From JANMCE01 sp963791625 (GTDB lineage Bacteria; Actinomycetota; Acidimicrobiia; Acidimicrobiales; Ilumatobacteraceae), in NCBI GenBank assembly GCA_963791625.1, contig CAWBTA010000006.1:310001-374000 (forward strand): a stretch of DNA of 64,000 nucleotides, given 5' to 3'. Made by a program: the position numbers and the translations under genes. The notes beneath the pieces are model-generated. The model was not told where the DNA came from. It ran no database searches and saw nothing but the letters and a program-made list of their open reading frames with translations. This document shows, one piece after another, positions 25,238-33,518 of the stretch. Position 1 is the first letter of the stretch, and each line of letters starts with the position of its first letter.

Positions 25238-25290
25238 GGGATTGCCGAGCGAAGCGAGAACGAGCGCCGCGAGCGGTAGCGAGAAGCGAG
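25238..25290 (+). repeat. Intergenic repeat family A, copy 4
   Basis: Shortened copy, GGGATTGCCGAGCGAAGCGA then GCGAGCGGTAGCGAGAAGCG, immediately after the 3' end of the CAP-domain gene and inverted relative to copy 3. Copies 3 and 4 flank repeat B1, making a composite of three repeats in 200 bp. Confidence 0.7.
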
Positions 25291-25294
25291 GTAG

Positions 25295-27049
25295 CTACGC
25301 GGCAGCGACGGGGGTGATGATGGCTTGGAGGTCGGCGATGAGGTGCACCCGTTGGTCGGAGAAGATGCAGATCTTGCCGTCGGCCGGTACCCGCACGGCC
25401 ACCAGGTTGGCCACGTTGGCGCCGGTCACGTAGTTGAGGTTCGAGGCCACCGGGACATCGGAGCCACACGGGTAGACCGTCACGTAACCGGGCGACGACG
25501 GATCGACGGCGGTCACGTTCAAGAGCACGCCGGTCACGCTCAACGGCATACCGGGCAGGTCACGAACGTTGAAGTTGACGGTCTGATTCCTACCGAGCTT
25601 GCCGAGCCAACCGCCGACGCTCTCACGGGTGTCGAGCAGACGGTCGGGCACCACGGGGCTGAGCAGGCCACCGGCCGCCGCAGCGTTTTGTGGCTTGGGC
25701 ATGAAGTAGCTGGCCGAGTCGACAATGAGGTGGGTGGGCTTGTCGGAGGTGATGCACACGGTCTGGCCGGCGCCCATGGCCACCACGGCCATGTTCGGCA
25801 CGGTCTGGCCCTTGTGGTAGTTCACGTTGGAGGCAACCGGCACCGGCTGCCCGCACGGGTAGGCGGTGATGAATCCATCATCGGTCGGATCGGTCACGGT
25901 GAGGTTGAGGCCAACCGCTGTAGCAAGCGCTGGCACCTGGGAGGAGAGCTGCACGGTGAACACGGTTGCGCGGGCACCCGTGGAGCGTGAGTCCATGAGC
26001 CGGACCGGATTCGATGTGGTCATTGATGACGGCGTGCCCGAGGCGCTGGTGGTCAGCCATCCGGCGAGATCGGCGATGAGGTGGAGTTTGGCCGACGTGT
26101 ACACGCAGACTGATGTGTTCTTGCCGAACGCCACCGTTACCAGGTTCGGAACGTTGTCGGCCGGATTGAAGTTGATGTTTGACGCGACCGGTGGTGCCCC
26201 GTCGCTGCACGGATAGACGGTCAGGTAACCAGCTGCGGCTGGTCCAACGGCAGTGACGTTGATGGCGATGCCCACAGCGTCGGCCGGGCGGGAGGGTTCA
26301 CCGGCGAGGTTGATGGTGAAGATGGTCTTCTCGCCGACCGGGCCGGGTCCGCCGATACCGGAACGGGTGTCGACCAGACGAAGCGGCGAGGTGGAGCGGA
26401 AGTAGCTCGCCTGCCCGACGGGAATCACCGGCAACCCCTTCGGTGCATCGGGAACCGCGGTGGCGGTGCCGGCGGCTGCAGGCGTTGGTGTCGGCGTAGG
26501 AGCGGGGGTCGGCTCCTTGAGGGGCGGTCCGAGCATGAAGTTGAACGTGACCCAGATGCGGTCGTTCGTCACGACCACGCCGACGCCGAGCCGGTTGTAA
26601 TCGCCGACGATGTTTTCGAAGTGGTGGATGGAAGCAATGAAGGCGTCGTTGAGTCCGCTGACTGTGCCACCGGTGCCCACGTTCTCGCCACCCTTGGTCC
26701 AAGCCGAGTCGATTGGGCCGAGGAAGTCGCCCAGGTTCGGGCGGTGGCACAGGGCGCTCTTGCTGCAGTTGCCCGGGTCGGCCGAATTGATGACGGTCTG
26801 GGTGATGTCGAAGACGGCCGACATCTTGCCCGACCAGTCGAGCGCAAGCTGGTCGAGGCCGGAGTCTCGCACGACGGGCAGCTTGCCGTTGGCGGCTCGG
26901 GTGATGTTGAGGAGATTGAAGAACTCAACCTCGGCCGCCCGAGGATCGATAGCGGCGGATGCGGCGTGCACTCCCGACGGCAGGATCGTGGCGATCAAAC
27001 CGGCCACGACGCCGACCAGGAGGATGATGAGACGACGAGTGTTCTTCAC
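25295..27049 (-). CDS. Secreted CAP-domain protein with three RL(V/L/M)DTR repeats
   Basis: 584 residues. A signal peptide (1-30) is followed by a CAP/SCP domain (about 36-170) with FFNLLNITRAANGKLP, WTKGGENVG and FENIVGDYNRLGVGVV. A Pro/Thr-Pro linker leads to three beta-rich modules of about 115-120 residues, each starting with a PLRLVDTRSG-type motif (RLVDTR, RLMDSR, RLLDTR). Each module contains NVTAVxPxxxGYLTVYPC, ASNxNF/Y and HLIADL. CAP proteins are extracellular and of varied function; the three modules are common in secreted actinobacterial proteins and may bind the cell wall. It has its own promoter region, divergent from the rhodanese-MoeB gene. Confidence 0.85.
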   Translation of the reverse strand: MKNTRRLIILLVGVVAGLIATILPSGVHAASAAIDPRAAEVEFFNLLNITRAANGKLPVVRDSGLDQLALDWSGKMSAVFDITQTVINSADPGNCSKSALCHRPNLGDFLGPIDSAWTKGGENVGTGGTVSGLNDAFIASIHHFENIVGDYNRLGVGVVVTNDRIWVTFNFMLGPPLKEPTPAPTPTPTPAAAGTATAVPDAPKGLPVIPVGQASYFRSTSPLRLVDTRSGIGGPGPVGEKTIFTINLAGEPSRPADAVGIAINVTAVGPAAAGYLTVYPCSDGAPPVASNINFNPADNVPNLVTVAFGKNTSVCVYTSAKLHLIADLAGWLTTSASGTPSSMTTSNPVRLMDSRSTGARATVFTVQLSSQVPALATAVGLNLTVTDPTDDGFITAYPCGQPVPVASNVNYHKGQTVPNMAVVAMGAGQTVCITSDKPTHLIVDSASYFMPKPQNAAAAGGLLSPVVPDRLLDTRESVGGWLGKLGRNQTVNFNVRDLPGMPLSVTGVLLNVTAVDPSSPGYVTVYPCGSDVPVASNLNYVTGANVANLVAVRVPADGKICIFSDQRVHLIADLQAIITPVAAA

Positions 27050-27187
27050 CCTTTGCTGATCGGCTCGCCGCTCCGGAACGGTGAATCAAGACAAACGAAA
27101 GAACACCTCCGGGAATGTGCACAAACTCTGCGGTTTCTCAGGTCTGTCAGGAGAGGTGAAAGCTGACCTCTTTGGTAGGGTTTCTGT

Positions 27188-28351
27188 ATGGCCACTTTCA
27201 GAGATCTTCTTGCTGCCGCTAAGTCCGGCATCACCGAAATCGACCCGGCGGGCGCAGAATCCAAGATCGCTGACGGCAACGTCGTTGTGCTCGATGTACG
27301 CGAACCAGACGAATACGACCAGGGCGCGCTGCCCGATGCGCTGCACATTCCCCGCGGCCATCTCGAAGCGCAGATAGAGGCCAAGTTGCTCGACAAGGAC
27401 GCCCCGGTCATCGTGTACTGCGCCGGTGGCGTACGATCCGCGTTCGCGGCCAAGACGCTGGGCGAACTTGGCTACACCGATGTCTTGTCGATGGCCGGCG
27501 GGTTCGGTCGCTGGAAGGATGAGGGCCGCACCTGGAAGACGCCCATCACCCTCACACCTGAACAGCGCAACCGGTACCAGCGCCACCTTCTCCTCCCGGA
27601 GGTCGGTGTGGCCGGTCAGGCCAAGCTGCTCGACGCCAAGGTGTTGCTGCTCGGCGCCGGCGGACTTGGTTCCCCAGCCGCGCTGTATCTGGCGGCTGCG
27701 GGCGTCGGCACGCTCGGCATCGTCGACATGGACGAAGTGGATGCCTCCAACCTGCAGCGCCAGATCATCCACAATCTCGATCGCATCGGTGATCGCAAGG
27801 TCGAGTCGGCTCGTAAGGCCATTGCGCTGCTCAACCCCGACGTCAAGGTCAACGCCTACGACACCCGCCTCAACGCCGACAACGTTATGGACATCCTGCA
27901 GGGCTATGACGTCATCATCGACGGTGCCGACAACTTCCCGAGCCGCTATCTGTTGAATGACGCCTCGCTCAAGCTGAAGATCCCGGTGGTGCACGGCTCG
28001 ATCTTCCGGTTCGAAGGTCAGGCCACGGTGTTCAACCCGTTCGTTGGGCCCTGTTACCGGTGCATGATCCCCGAACCACCCCCCGCCGAACTGGCGCCGA
28101 GCTGCGCCGAAGCGGGTGTGCTCGGCGTGCTGCCCGGCATTATTGGTTCGCTGCAGGCACTGGAGGCGGTCAAGATCATCCTGGGTATCGGCGACACGCT
28201 GCAGGGGCGGTTGCTGGCCTACGACTCGCTGGAGCAGAGCTTCCGCACCTTTAATGTGCCGCGGGACCCGAAGTGCCCTGCATGTTCGCTCGATCCGGCC
28301 GATATCCTCATCGCCGAGTACGACGAGTTGTGCATGCCACACCGCCACTAA
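27188..28351 (+). CDS. Rhodanese-MoeB/ThiF-type sulfur-carrier adenylyltransferase
   Basis: 387 residues. An N-terminal rhodanese domain (1-115) has the active-site loop CAGGVRS (C78). An E1-like MoeB/ThiF domain follows (about 123-387) with the ATP-binding GAGGLGSPAALYLAAAG, DMDEVDASNLQRQ and two zinc CxxC pairs (CYRC and CPAC). Such proteins adenylate and thiocarboxylate small sulfur carriers (MoaD, ThiS or CysO type) for molybdopterin, thiamine or cysteine synthesis. In MoeZ/MOCS3 the rhodanese is at the C-terminus; here it is at the N-terminus. No MoaD or ThiS gene is adjacent, so the pathway is open. Confidence 0.9.
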   Translation: MATFRDLLAAAKSGITEIDPAGAESKIADGNVVVLDVREPDEYDQGALPDALHIPRGHLEAQIEAKLLDKDAPVIVYCAGGVRSAFAAKTLGELGYTDVLSMAGGFGRWKDEGRTWKTPITLTPEQRNRYQRHLLLPEVGVAGQAKLLDAKVLLLGAGGLGSPAALYLAAAGVGTLGIVDMDEVDASNLQRQIIHNLDRIGDRKVESARKAIALLNPDVKVNAYDTRLNADNVMDILQGYDVIIDGADNFPSRYLLNDASLKLKIPVVHGSIFRFEGQATVFNPFVGPCYRCMIPEPPPAELAPSCAEAGVLGVLPGIIGSLQALEAVKIILGIGDTLQGRLLAYDSLEQSFRTFNVPRDPKCPACSLDPADILIAEYDELCMPHRH

Positions 28352-28369
28352 GCGCGCGCTCGGCGAGTA

Positions 28370-28402
28370 CTTGACCCGATCTTGCGTCGGGAAACTGTCA
28401 AG
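28370..28402 (+). terminator. Nested hairpin after the rhodanese-MoeB gene
   Basis: Outer arms CTTGAC (28370-28375) and GTCAAG (28397-28402) enclose CCGA/TCGG. No T-run follows, so it may instead be an operator or leader structure for the conservon operon starting at 28470. Function uncertain. Confidence 0.35.
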
Positions 28403-28469
28403 ACACCTAACGTCTGGACGGTTTCCGCCGACATAACCAAGGTATGGGACTCAACACTCGGAACCAAGC

Positions 28470-30155
28470 ATGACCGCCCGTCTGCGACCTTTCGCGTTGC
28501 TGAATTCGGGTGAGATCGAAACCCCGTTTGTTGACGGCTTCACTGTGGTCTCAGCCGACAACGCAGAACGCGACCGGCTCACCCAGATGTGGCAGTCAGA
28601 ACACGGGGAGGCCGTGGCGTTCATCGCCGCGTCCGACCTCCCCAAGCAGCAGGCGGAGCGTGCCGCGCTGGCCTCGGACGTCCTGCGCCGCGAGCTGGCC
28701 ATTGCTGAGGCGCAAGAAGCCCTGGCCGCAGCCGAGGAAAAGCACAAGGAAGCCCTTGATGGCGTCGGTCGTCGCGAAGACGCGGCCAACAAGGCTCTCG
28801 CGGCGCTCAGCACGCCGGCCGAAGAACCCAAGGTCGACACGACCGGGCTCGAAGGCAAGGTCGAGCAGTTGGCCAACGCCGTGACCAAGGGCGCTGACGT
28901 ACTCGCCCGCCTCCAGCAGGAGGTGGCTTTCGACACCGGCAATCGTCACCCGCTGCAGAGCAAGATCACCCGCGTACCGGTTGGCGACTTTGAAACGACG
29001 GTGGCCAGGCGGCGCAGCATCCTGTCCGATGCCGCCAATGTCGGTCTGATCGACAGCGGTGCCGCGGCCAACCTCGGCCGGGTACTCAGCTCACTCACGC
29101 CCGACAAGGCCACCGACCCAATGGCGATCGACCTGTTCACCCGCGGCACCGACATCGCGGAACTGAAGGCCGAATGGGCCAAGCATCCGCTCGACGCCGA
29201 AGTCGGCGCCCTCGACCGTCAGCTCGGCATGGCTCGCGCCGAAGTAGCCCGTCTGGAGCAGACCGACGGCGAGCCGTCAGGGAGCAGCCTCAGCATCATC
29301 GAGCAGGCCCTCCACATCGTGCTCGACGAGCAGTCCGACGAGGCACCCGATGGTCAGCGTCAGGCCGCCCGCGCTCTGAAGCGTGAGATGCTCGATGGCC
29401 CCGGTCCGCTGATGGACATGTCGGGATGGTCAACCAAGCCGGCAGCGGTTTCGAATGCCCGTCTCGATCAGGCTCGTCACGCGCTGGAGCGTCTCGAGAA
29501 CGAGCGGGCCACGCTGATGGCCAAGCACGAGGCCAAGTACGGCATCGATCCGACACCGCAGGTACTCGCGTTTGAGGCCGAAGTGGTTTCGTACCTCGGC
29601 GAGTTTGTCGAAGCTGATGCGTTGCGGATCTTGTCGGAGACTCGCATTCTTCCGTCGTTCCCTCCTGCGCTCGAAGTGTCGCTGCGCACCGGAATCCAGC
29701 GGGCCGAGGCGCAGGGTGCCGCGGTGAAGAAGGAACTAGAAGCCATTGAGGCGGCCCGCACATCAGCCCCGCCGAAGTCGCTCGGCTCACGCACCGAGGC
29801 CATGCGCGCCGTTGCCGACCTTGAAGCCCACCGTCGCGAGACAACCCGGGTGGAGCAGTTTGTACTGGCCGCTCGCCGCACGCTCGAGGCTCGCCAGTCC
29901 GAGGCGTCGAGCTCGTCGCCGGGCACGCAACGCGACGCGCTGTTGAGCTTCCTGGAGGACCGACTCAGCACCTCGGATTCCCCGATGGTCTTCCTCAACA
30001 CCTTTGCCGGCGTTTCGGAAATGGTGCGAATTTCGGCGCTTGACCGGCTCGTCGAGGCGGCGGCCAGCCGCTCTTTCGTGTACCTCACTAATGACGCCGC
30101 CACGCTGGCCTGGGCGCAAGACAACCTGGGTGAATCCGCCCCGGTTGGGAACTAA
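28470..30155 (+). CDS. Coiled-coil protein leading the conservon operon
   Basis: 561 residues, no signal peptide. Long heptad-rich helices dominate (about 60-150, 250-275, 340-360, 420-490): AIAEAQEALAAAEEKHKEAL, ALERLENERATLMAKHEAKY. A short globular C-terminus reads MVFLNTFAGVSEMVRISALD and FVYLTNDAATLAWAQDN, reminiscent of the C-terminal ATPase half or lid of SMC-like proteins, but no Walker A motif is present. I do not recognise a family. It ends 11 bp before the CvnA-like kinase, so it is very probably part of that signalling operon, perhaps as a scaffold. Confidence 0.7.
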   Translation: MTARLRPFALLNSGEIETPFVDGFTVVSADNAERDRLTQMWQSEHGEAVAFIAASDLPKQQAERAALASDVLRRELAIAEAQEALAAAEEKHKEALDGVGRREDAANKALAALSTPAEEPKVDTTGLEGKVEQLANAVTKGADVLARLQQEVAFDTGNRHPLQSKITRVPVGDFETTVARRRSILSDAANVGLIDSGAAANLGRVLSSLTPDKATDPMAIDLFTRGTDIAELKAEWAKHPLDAEVGALDRQLGMARAEVARLEQTDGEPSGSSLSIIEQALHIVLDEQSDEAPDGQRQAARALKREMLDGPGPLMDMSGWSTKPAAVSNARLDQARHALERLENERATLMAKHEAKYGIDPTPQVLAFEAEVVSYLGEFVEADALRILSETRILPSFPPALEVSLRTGIQRAEAQGAAVKKELEAIEAARTSAPPKSLGSRTEAMRAVADLEAHRRETTRVEQFVLAARRTLEARQSEASSSSPGTQRDALLSFLEDRLSTSDSPMVFLNTFAGVSEMVRISALDRLVEAAASRSFVYLTNDAATLAWAQDNLGESAPVGN

Positions 30156-30166
30156 GGGACATCACC

Positions 30167-32662
30167 ATGTTGAAGAATCCTTCGGTCACCACGCGCGTCC
30201 GCCTGGCCGTCGCCTTCCCTGCGGCCGCTCTTGCGCTCGTGGTTCTGGCGCTGTTCCCGATTGTGCAGAACCTGCGCATCGGCGGCCCCACCTACAACGG
30301 CGTGCGCCAGTTGCAGCAACTCCAGGTCGATGGGTCGCCGTCTGCGCTGGCGCTGTCCGACGTGACGCTGCTGGCCAATCAGGCGTACCTGACGCAGTTC
30401 GTCGGTGCCGATCCCGCAGCCACACCTGCGCCCACCAAAGACGCGTTGCTGGCATCGTTGACGCAGGCCAAGACGCGATTCTCGGAGAAGCGCCTGCTGT
30501 GGACGAAAGCGATCGCGGCAAACAAGTCGCTCGCCCCCCTGGTCACCGAGGTCATCGGTACTGGCTCAGGGCTGATCGCCGAGATCGACACCGCACTGGT
30601 GCCGAATCTCACGCCGGCTACCGCGGCGCAGGCTCGCAATGCGATTGCCAAGGTGAATGAACTCAGCCGCACTCATGATCGTTCCATCAGCTCGTTGACC
30701 AACGCCGTCAACAATGAGCTGAAGACGAAAGAGGACACGGCCAAGAACTCCGCGTGGCAGCGCTTGATCGGTCTGCTCGGGCTGGCGTTCCTCGCTCTGG
30801 CCGGTGCCATCATTGGCAGCCGTGGCGTGATGAGCAGCCTGCTCGAACCGGTGGAAGCATTGACCGAGCAGGCCAACCGAGCTGCGCACCAGGAGATCCC
30901 CGCCCTCGTGGCCGCCATCAACACGATGGAGCCCGGCACCGAACTCATGCAGGCCACGCCATTCCCCGTGGCCGGTAACGACGAGTTCAGTCAGCTGGCC
31001 AAGGCGCTCAATGTCATGCAGGACACCGCGGTCAGCATGGCCGTTGACCAGGCCCGTAACCGTCGCGGCGTGTCCGAGAGCCTGATCAACCTGGGCCGCC
31101 GTAACCAGGGGCTGCTGGCTCGCACACTCACCTTCATTGCCGAGCTTGAGCAGAACGAGCGAAACCCCGAGACGTTGACGCACCTGTTCCGCCTCGATCA
31201 TCTCACCACTCGCATGCGCCGCAACGCCGAGTCGCTGCTCGTGCTGGCTGGTTCTGAGCCGCCTCGCGTCTGGACGGAATCCGTGCCGGTCTCCGACATC
31301 ATCCGGGCGTCGCTGTCCGAGATCGAGTCGTACGGCCGAGTCGATCTGGCCGGTCTCGATCCGGCCAAGGTGAAGGGCACCAGCGTGTCCGACCTGGCTC
31401 ACCTGCTCGCCGAACTGATGGAGAACGCCACCAACTTCTCGCCGCCTTCCAGCCGGGTCGTGGTCATTGGGTCCAACATCTCAGAGGGCTACCTGCTGTC
31501 GATTCGTGACAACGGCATCGGCATGACGCAGGACGAGATCGATGAAGCAAACCGTCGACTGTCTGACGCAGCAATGGGCGACGTCACGCCGTCGAAGGTG
31601 CTGGGCCATTACGTGGTCAGCAAGCTCGCCGCCCGCCACGGCATTCGCGTCGGTCTCAGCCAGACCATTGGTTCCTCTGGTGTCACCGCCGAAGTCCTTG
31701 TGCCCCGCACGATTGCCGAGACCGACATGGTGATGGGCAACGGCCACGCCGGCTTCGAACCGCACCAGCCCCAGCAGCGCCATCCGGTTCAGCAGCAGCC
31801 GGTTCAGCAGCAGTCACCGTTGCCGCCCTCAGCTCCGGTCGCCGCCTCGTTTGCGCCGTCGCAGACCATGCCCGCTCAGCCGGTCATGCCGATGCAGCCT
31901 GCACCCGAGACGCACGCTCCCGCTGCCGCTCCGGTGCAGGCCGCCGCTCCGGTTGAACCGCAGCGCACCGCCGACGGACTTCGCAAGCGGGTTCGTGGTG
32001 CACAGGTTCCGAACCGTGATGTGGTGCCCGACGCCGAGCAGCAGGCGTTCGATTCCCGTGAAGCCGAGTTGCGGGCGCGGTCGATCCGAGCTCAGGCCGA
32101 GGCCCGAGGTCACGCCGCTGCGCCGGTCGCGCCGGTGCTACCTCCGGTTCAGGCACCGACCCTCGCGCCGCAACCATCGTTCCAGCCCGCTCCTGTCGCA
32201 GCTCCTGCCCCGGTGGCCCCGGCTGCGCTTGCCCCGCTACCGACTCGCAACCGCGGTGCGAGTTGGGTGGACGAGCCGACGTCACTGGCGGGTGAGCAGG
32301 ACTTCCGCGATCCGACCGAGGTCCGCAACGCACTGTCTGGCTTCCAGTCAGCTCCGATCGTCCCCGACGTGGCCCCTGCGGCACCGCAACAGGTCATGGC
32401 ACCCGCACCCTTTGCCGAGCCGGCTGGTTGGGCCGAGCATGCGGTGGCTGGTGTCTCCGTTCCGCCGCCACCTCCGGCTCCCCTCGGCATGGCCAAGCGG
32501 CAGCGCGGTGCCTCCTGGGTTGAACCCGAAATGGCGCCTGCCACGCTCGAGACGCCGAGCGATCCGTCGTTCGTCCGCTCGTCACTTTCATCGTTCCAGA
32601 ACATGCCGCACCCCCACACCGACTACTCCGATAACCCTACTGAAAACCCGAAGGAAATCTGA
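30167..32662 (+). CDS. CvnA-like sensor histidine kinase of a conservon
   Basis: 831 residues. Transmembrane helices at about 12-34 and 195-216 bracket an extracellular helical sensor of about 160 residues. The dimerisation segment is RLDHLTTRMRRNAESLLVLA. The HATPase domain carries the N box LAELMENATNFSPPSSRV, the G1 box IRDNGIGM, and VLGHYVVSKLAARHGI. A long Pro/Ala/Gln tail (about 540-831) contains two RGASWV motifs. This is the CvnA architecture, in which the kinase works with roadblock, DUF742 and GTPase partners in a membrane complex that resembles eukaryotic G-protein coupling. It overlaps the roadblock gene by 1 bp. Confidence 0.9.
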   Translation: MLKNPSVTTRVRLAVAFPAAALALVVLALFPIVQNLRIGGPTYNGVRQLQQLQVDGSPSALALSDVTLLANQAYLTQFVGADPAATPAPTKDALLASLTQAKTRFSEKRLLWTKAIAANKSLAPLVTEVIGTGSGLIAEIDTALVPNLTPATAAQARNAIAKVNELSRTHDRSISSLTNAVNNELKTKEDTAKNSAWQRLIGLLGLAFLALAGAIIGSRGVMSSLLEPVEALTEQANRAAHQEIPALVAAINTMEPGTELMQATPFPVAGNDEFSQLAKALNVMQDTAVSMAVDQARNRRGVSESLINLGRRNQGLLARTLTFIAELEQNERNPETLTHLFRLDHLTTRMRRNAESLLVLAGSEPPRVWTESVPVSDIIRASLSEIESYGRVDLAGLDPAKVKGTSVSDLAHLLAELMENATNFSPPSSRVVVIGSNISEGYLLSIRDNGIGMTQDEIDEANRRLSDAAMGDVTPSKVLGHYVVSKLAARHGIRVGLSQTIGSSGVTAEVLVPRTIAETDMVMGNGHAGFEPHQPQQRHPVQQQPVQQQSPLPPSAPVAASFAPSQTMPAQPVMPMQPAPETHAPAAAPVQAAAPVEPQRTADGLRKRVRGAQVPNRDVVPDAEQQAFDSREAELRARSIRAQAEARGHAAAPVAPVLPPVQAPTLAPQPSFQPAPVAAPAPVAPAALAPLPTRNRGASWVDEPTSLAGEQDFRDPTEVRNALSGFQSAPIVPDVAPAAPQQVMAPAPFAEPAGWAEHAVAGVSVPPPPPAPLGMAKRQRGASWVEPEMAPATLETPSDPSFVRSSLSSFQNMPHPHTDYSDNPTENPKEI

Positions 32663-33084
32663 TGGCCCTCTCCCAAGGCTCGCTCAATATCAACTGGATG
32701 CTCACCAACTTCGTTGAATCGACCGCTGGCGTCGAGCAGGCCATTGCGGTGTCGTCCGATGGCCTGCTGATGGCGATCTCGTCCAATCTTGATCGGCCAT
32801 CCGCCGACAAGATGGCCGCCATTGTCACCGGCATGCGCAGCCTCTCCGATGGTGCGGCTCGCGTGTTGTCGAAGGGTGGTCTGAACCAGGTCATCGTCGA
32901 GATGGCAGGCGCCTACCTGTTCGTGTCGTCAATCAGCGGTGGATCGGCCATTGGGGTTATCGCCAGCCGCAATTGCGACCTCGGCATGGTCGGGTACGAG
33001 ATCACCGTTCTGGTGTCTCGCTTCGCCACCCAGCTCACGCCGGAACTGATCGCGGAGATGAAGAACGCGCTTGTGACGATATGA
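32662..33084 (+). CDS. Roadblock/LC7-domain protein (CvnB-like)
   Basis: 140 residues, a single roadblock/LC7 fold: NWMLTNFVESTAGVEQAIAV, SSDGLLMAIS, MRSLSDGAARVL, GAYLFVSSIS, then C-terminal ELIAEMKNALV. In conservons this protein is thought to act as the regulator or GAP-like partner of the GTPase. It is tightly coupled: it overlaps the kinase by 1 bp and the DUF742 gene by 4 bp. Confidence 0.92.
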   Translation: MALSQGSLNINWMLTNFVESTAGVEQAIAVSSDGLLMAISSNLDRPSADKMAAIVTGMRSLSDGAARVLSKGGLNQVIVEMAGAYLFVSSISGGSAIGVIASRNCDLGMVGYEITVLVSRFATQLTPELIAEMKNALVTI

Positions 33085-33518
33085 GTTTTCTGTCTCGTCG
33101 TCCCTCGGATGCTGGGGAGGTGTCGTCATCAGATCCCCAGCCGTACTTGCCAACCGAGCCGTCTCGCCGTGCGCCGGAAAGCTCGCCGTCGGCTGCCAAC
33201 GTTGGTGTCCGCGCCTACCTCATGACCGGTGGCAGAGCTTCGGCTCAACTGGCGTACGAGACCATGCTGGCCACGGGCTCGGTTCAGATGCCGACTGACG
33301 TGCGCTTCGAGCGTGCTGCCATCCTTGAGGCCTGCAAGGAACGACCGATTTCGGTCGCAGAAATCTCCGCTTACCTCCATATCCCAATAGGCGTCGTGCG
33401 GGTGCTTGCGTCCGACCTCGTCGCCGAGGGGCTCCTCACCGCTTTCAGCGGGCCGTCCGACAAAGCCAATGACATCACCCTTTTGACCAACTTGATCGCA
33501 GGTGTACGTGCACTCTGA
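33081..33518 (+). CDS. DUF742 protein (CvnC-like)
   Basis: 145 residues. A variable, Ser/Pro-rich N-terminus leads to the DUF742 core: VRAYLMTGGRA, RFERAAILEACKERPISVAE, IPIGVVRVLASDLVAEGLL, a winged-helix-like arrangement. It is the third member of the conservon. It starts at an ATGA overlap with the roadblock gene and overlaps the GTPase gene by 17 bp. Confidence 0.9.
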   Translation: MSFLSRRPSDAGEVSSSDPQPYLPTEPSRRAPESSPSAANVGVRAYLMTGGRASAQLAYETMLATGSVQMPTDVRFERAAILEACKERPISVAEISAYLHIPIGVVRVLASDLVAEGLLTAFSGPSDKANDITLLTNLIAGVRAL

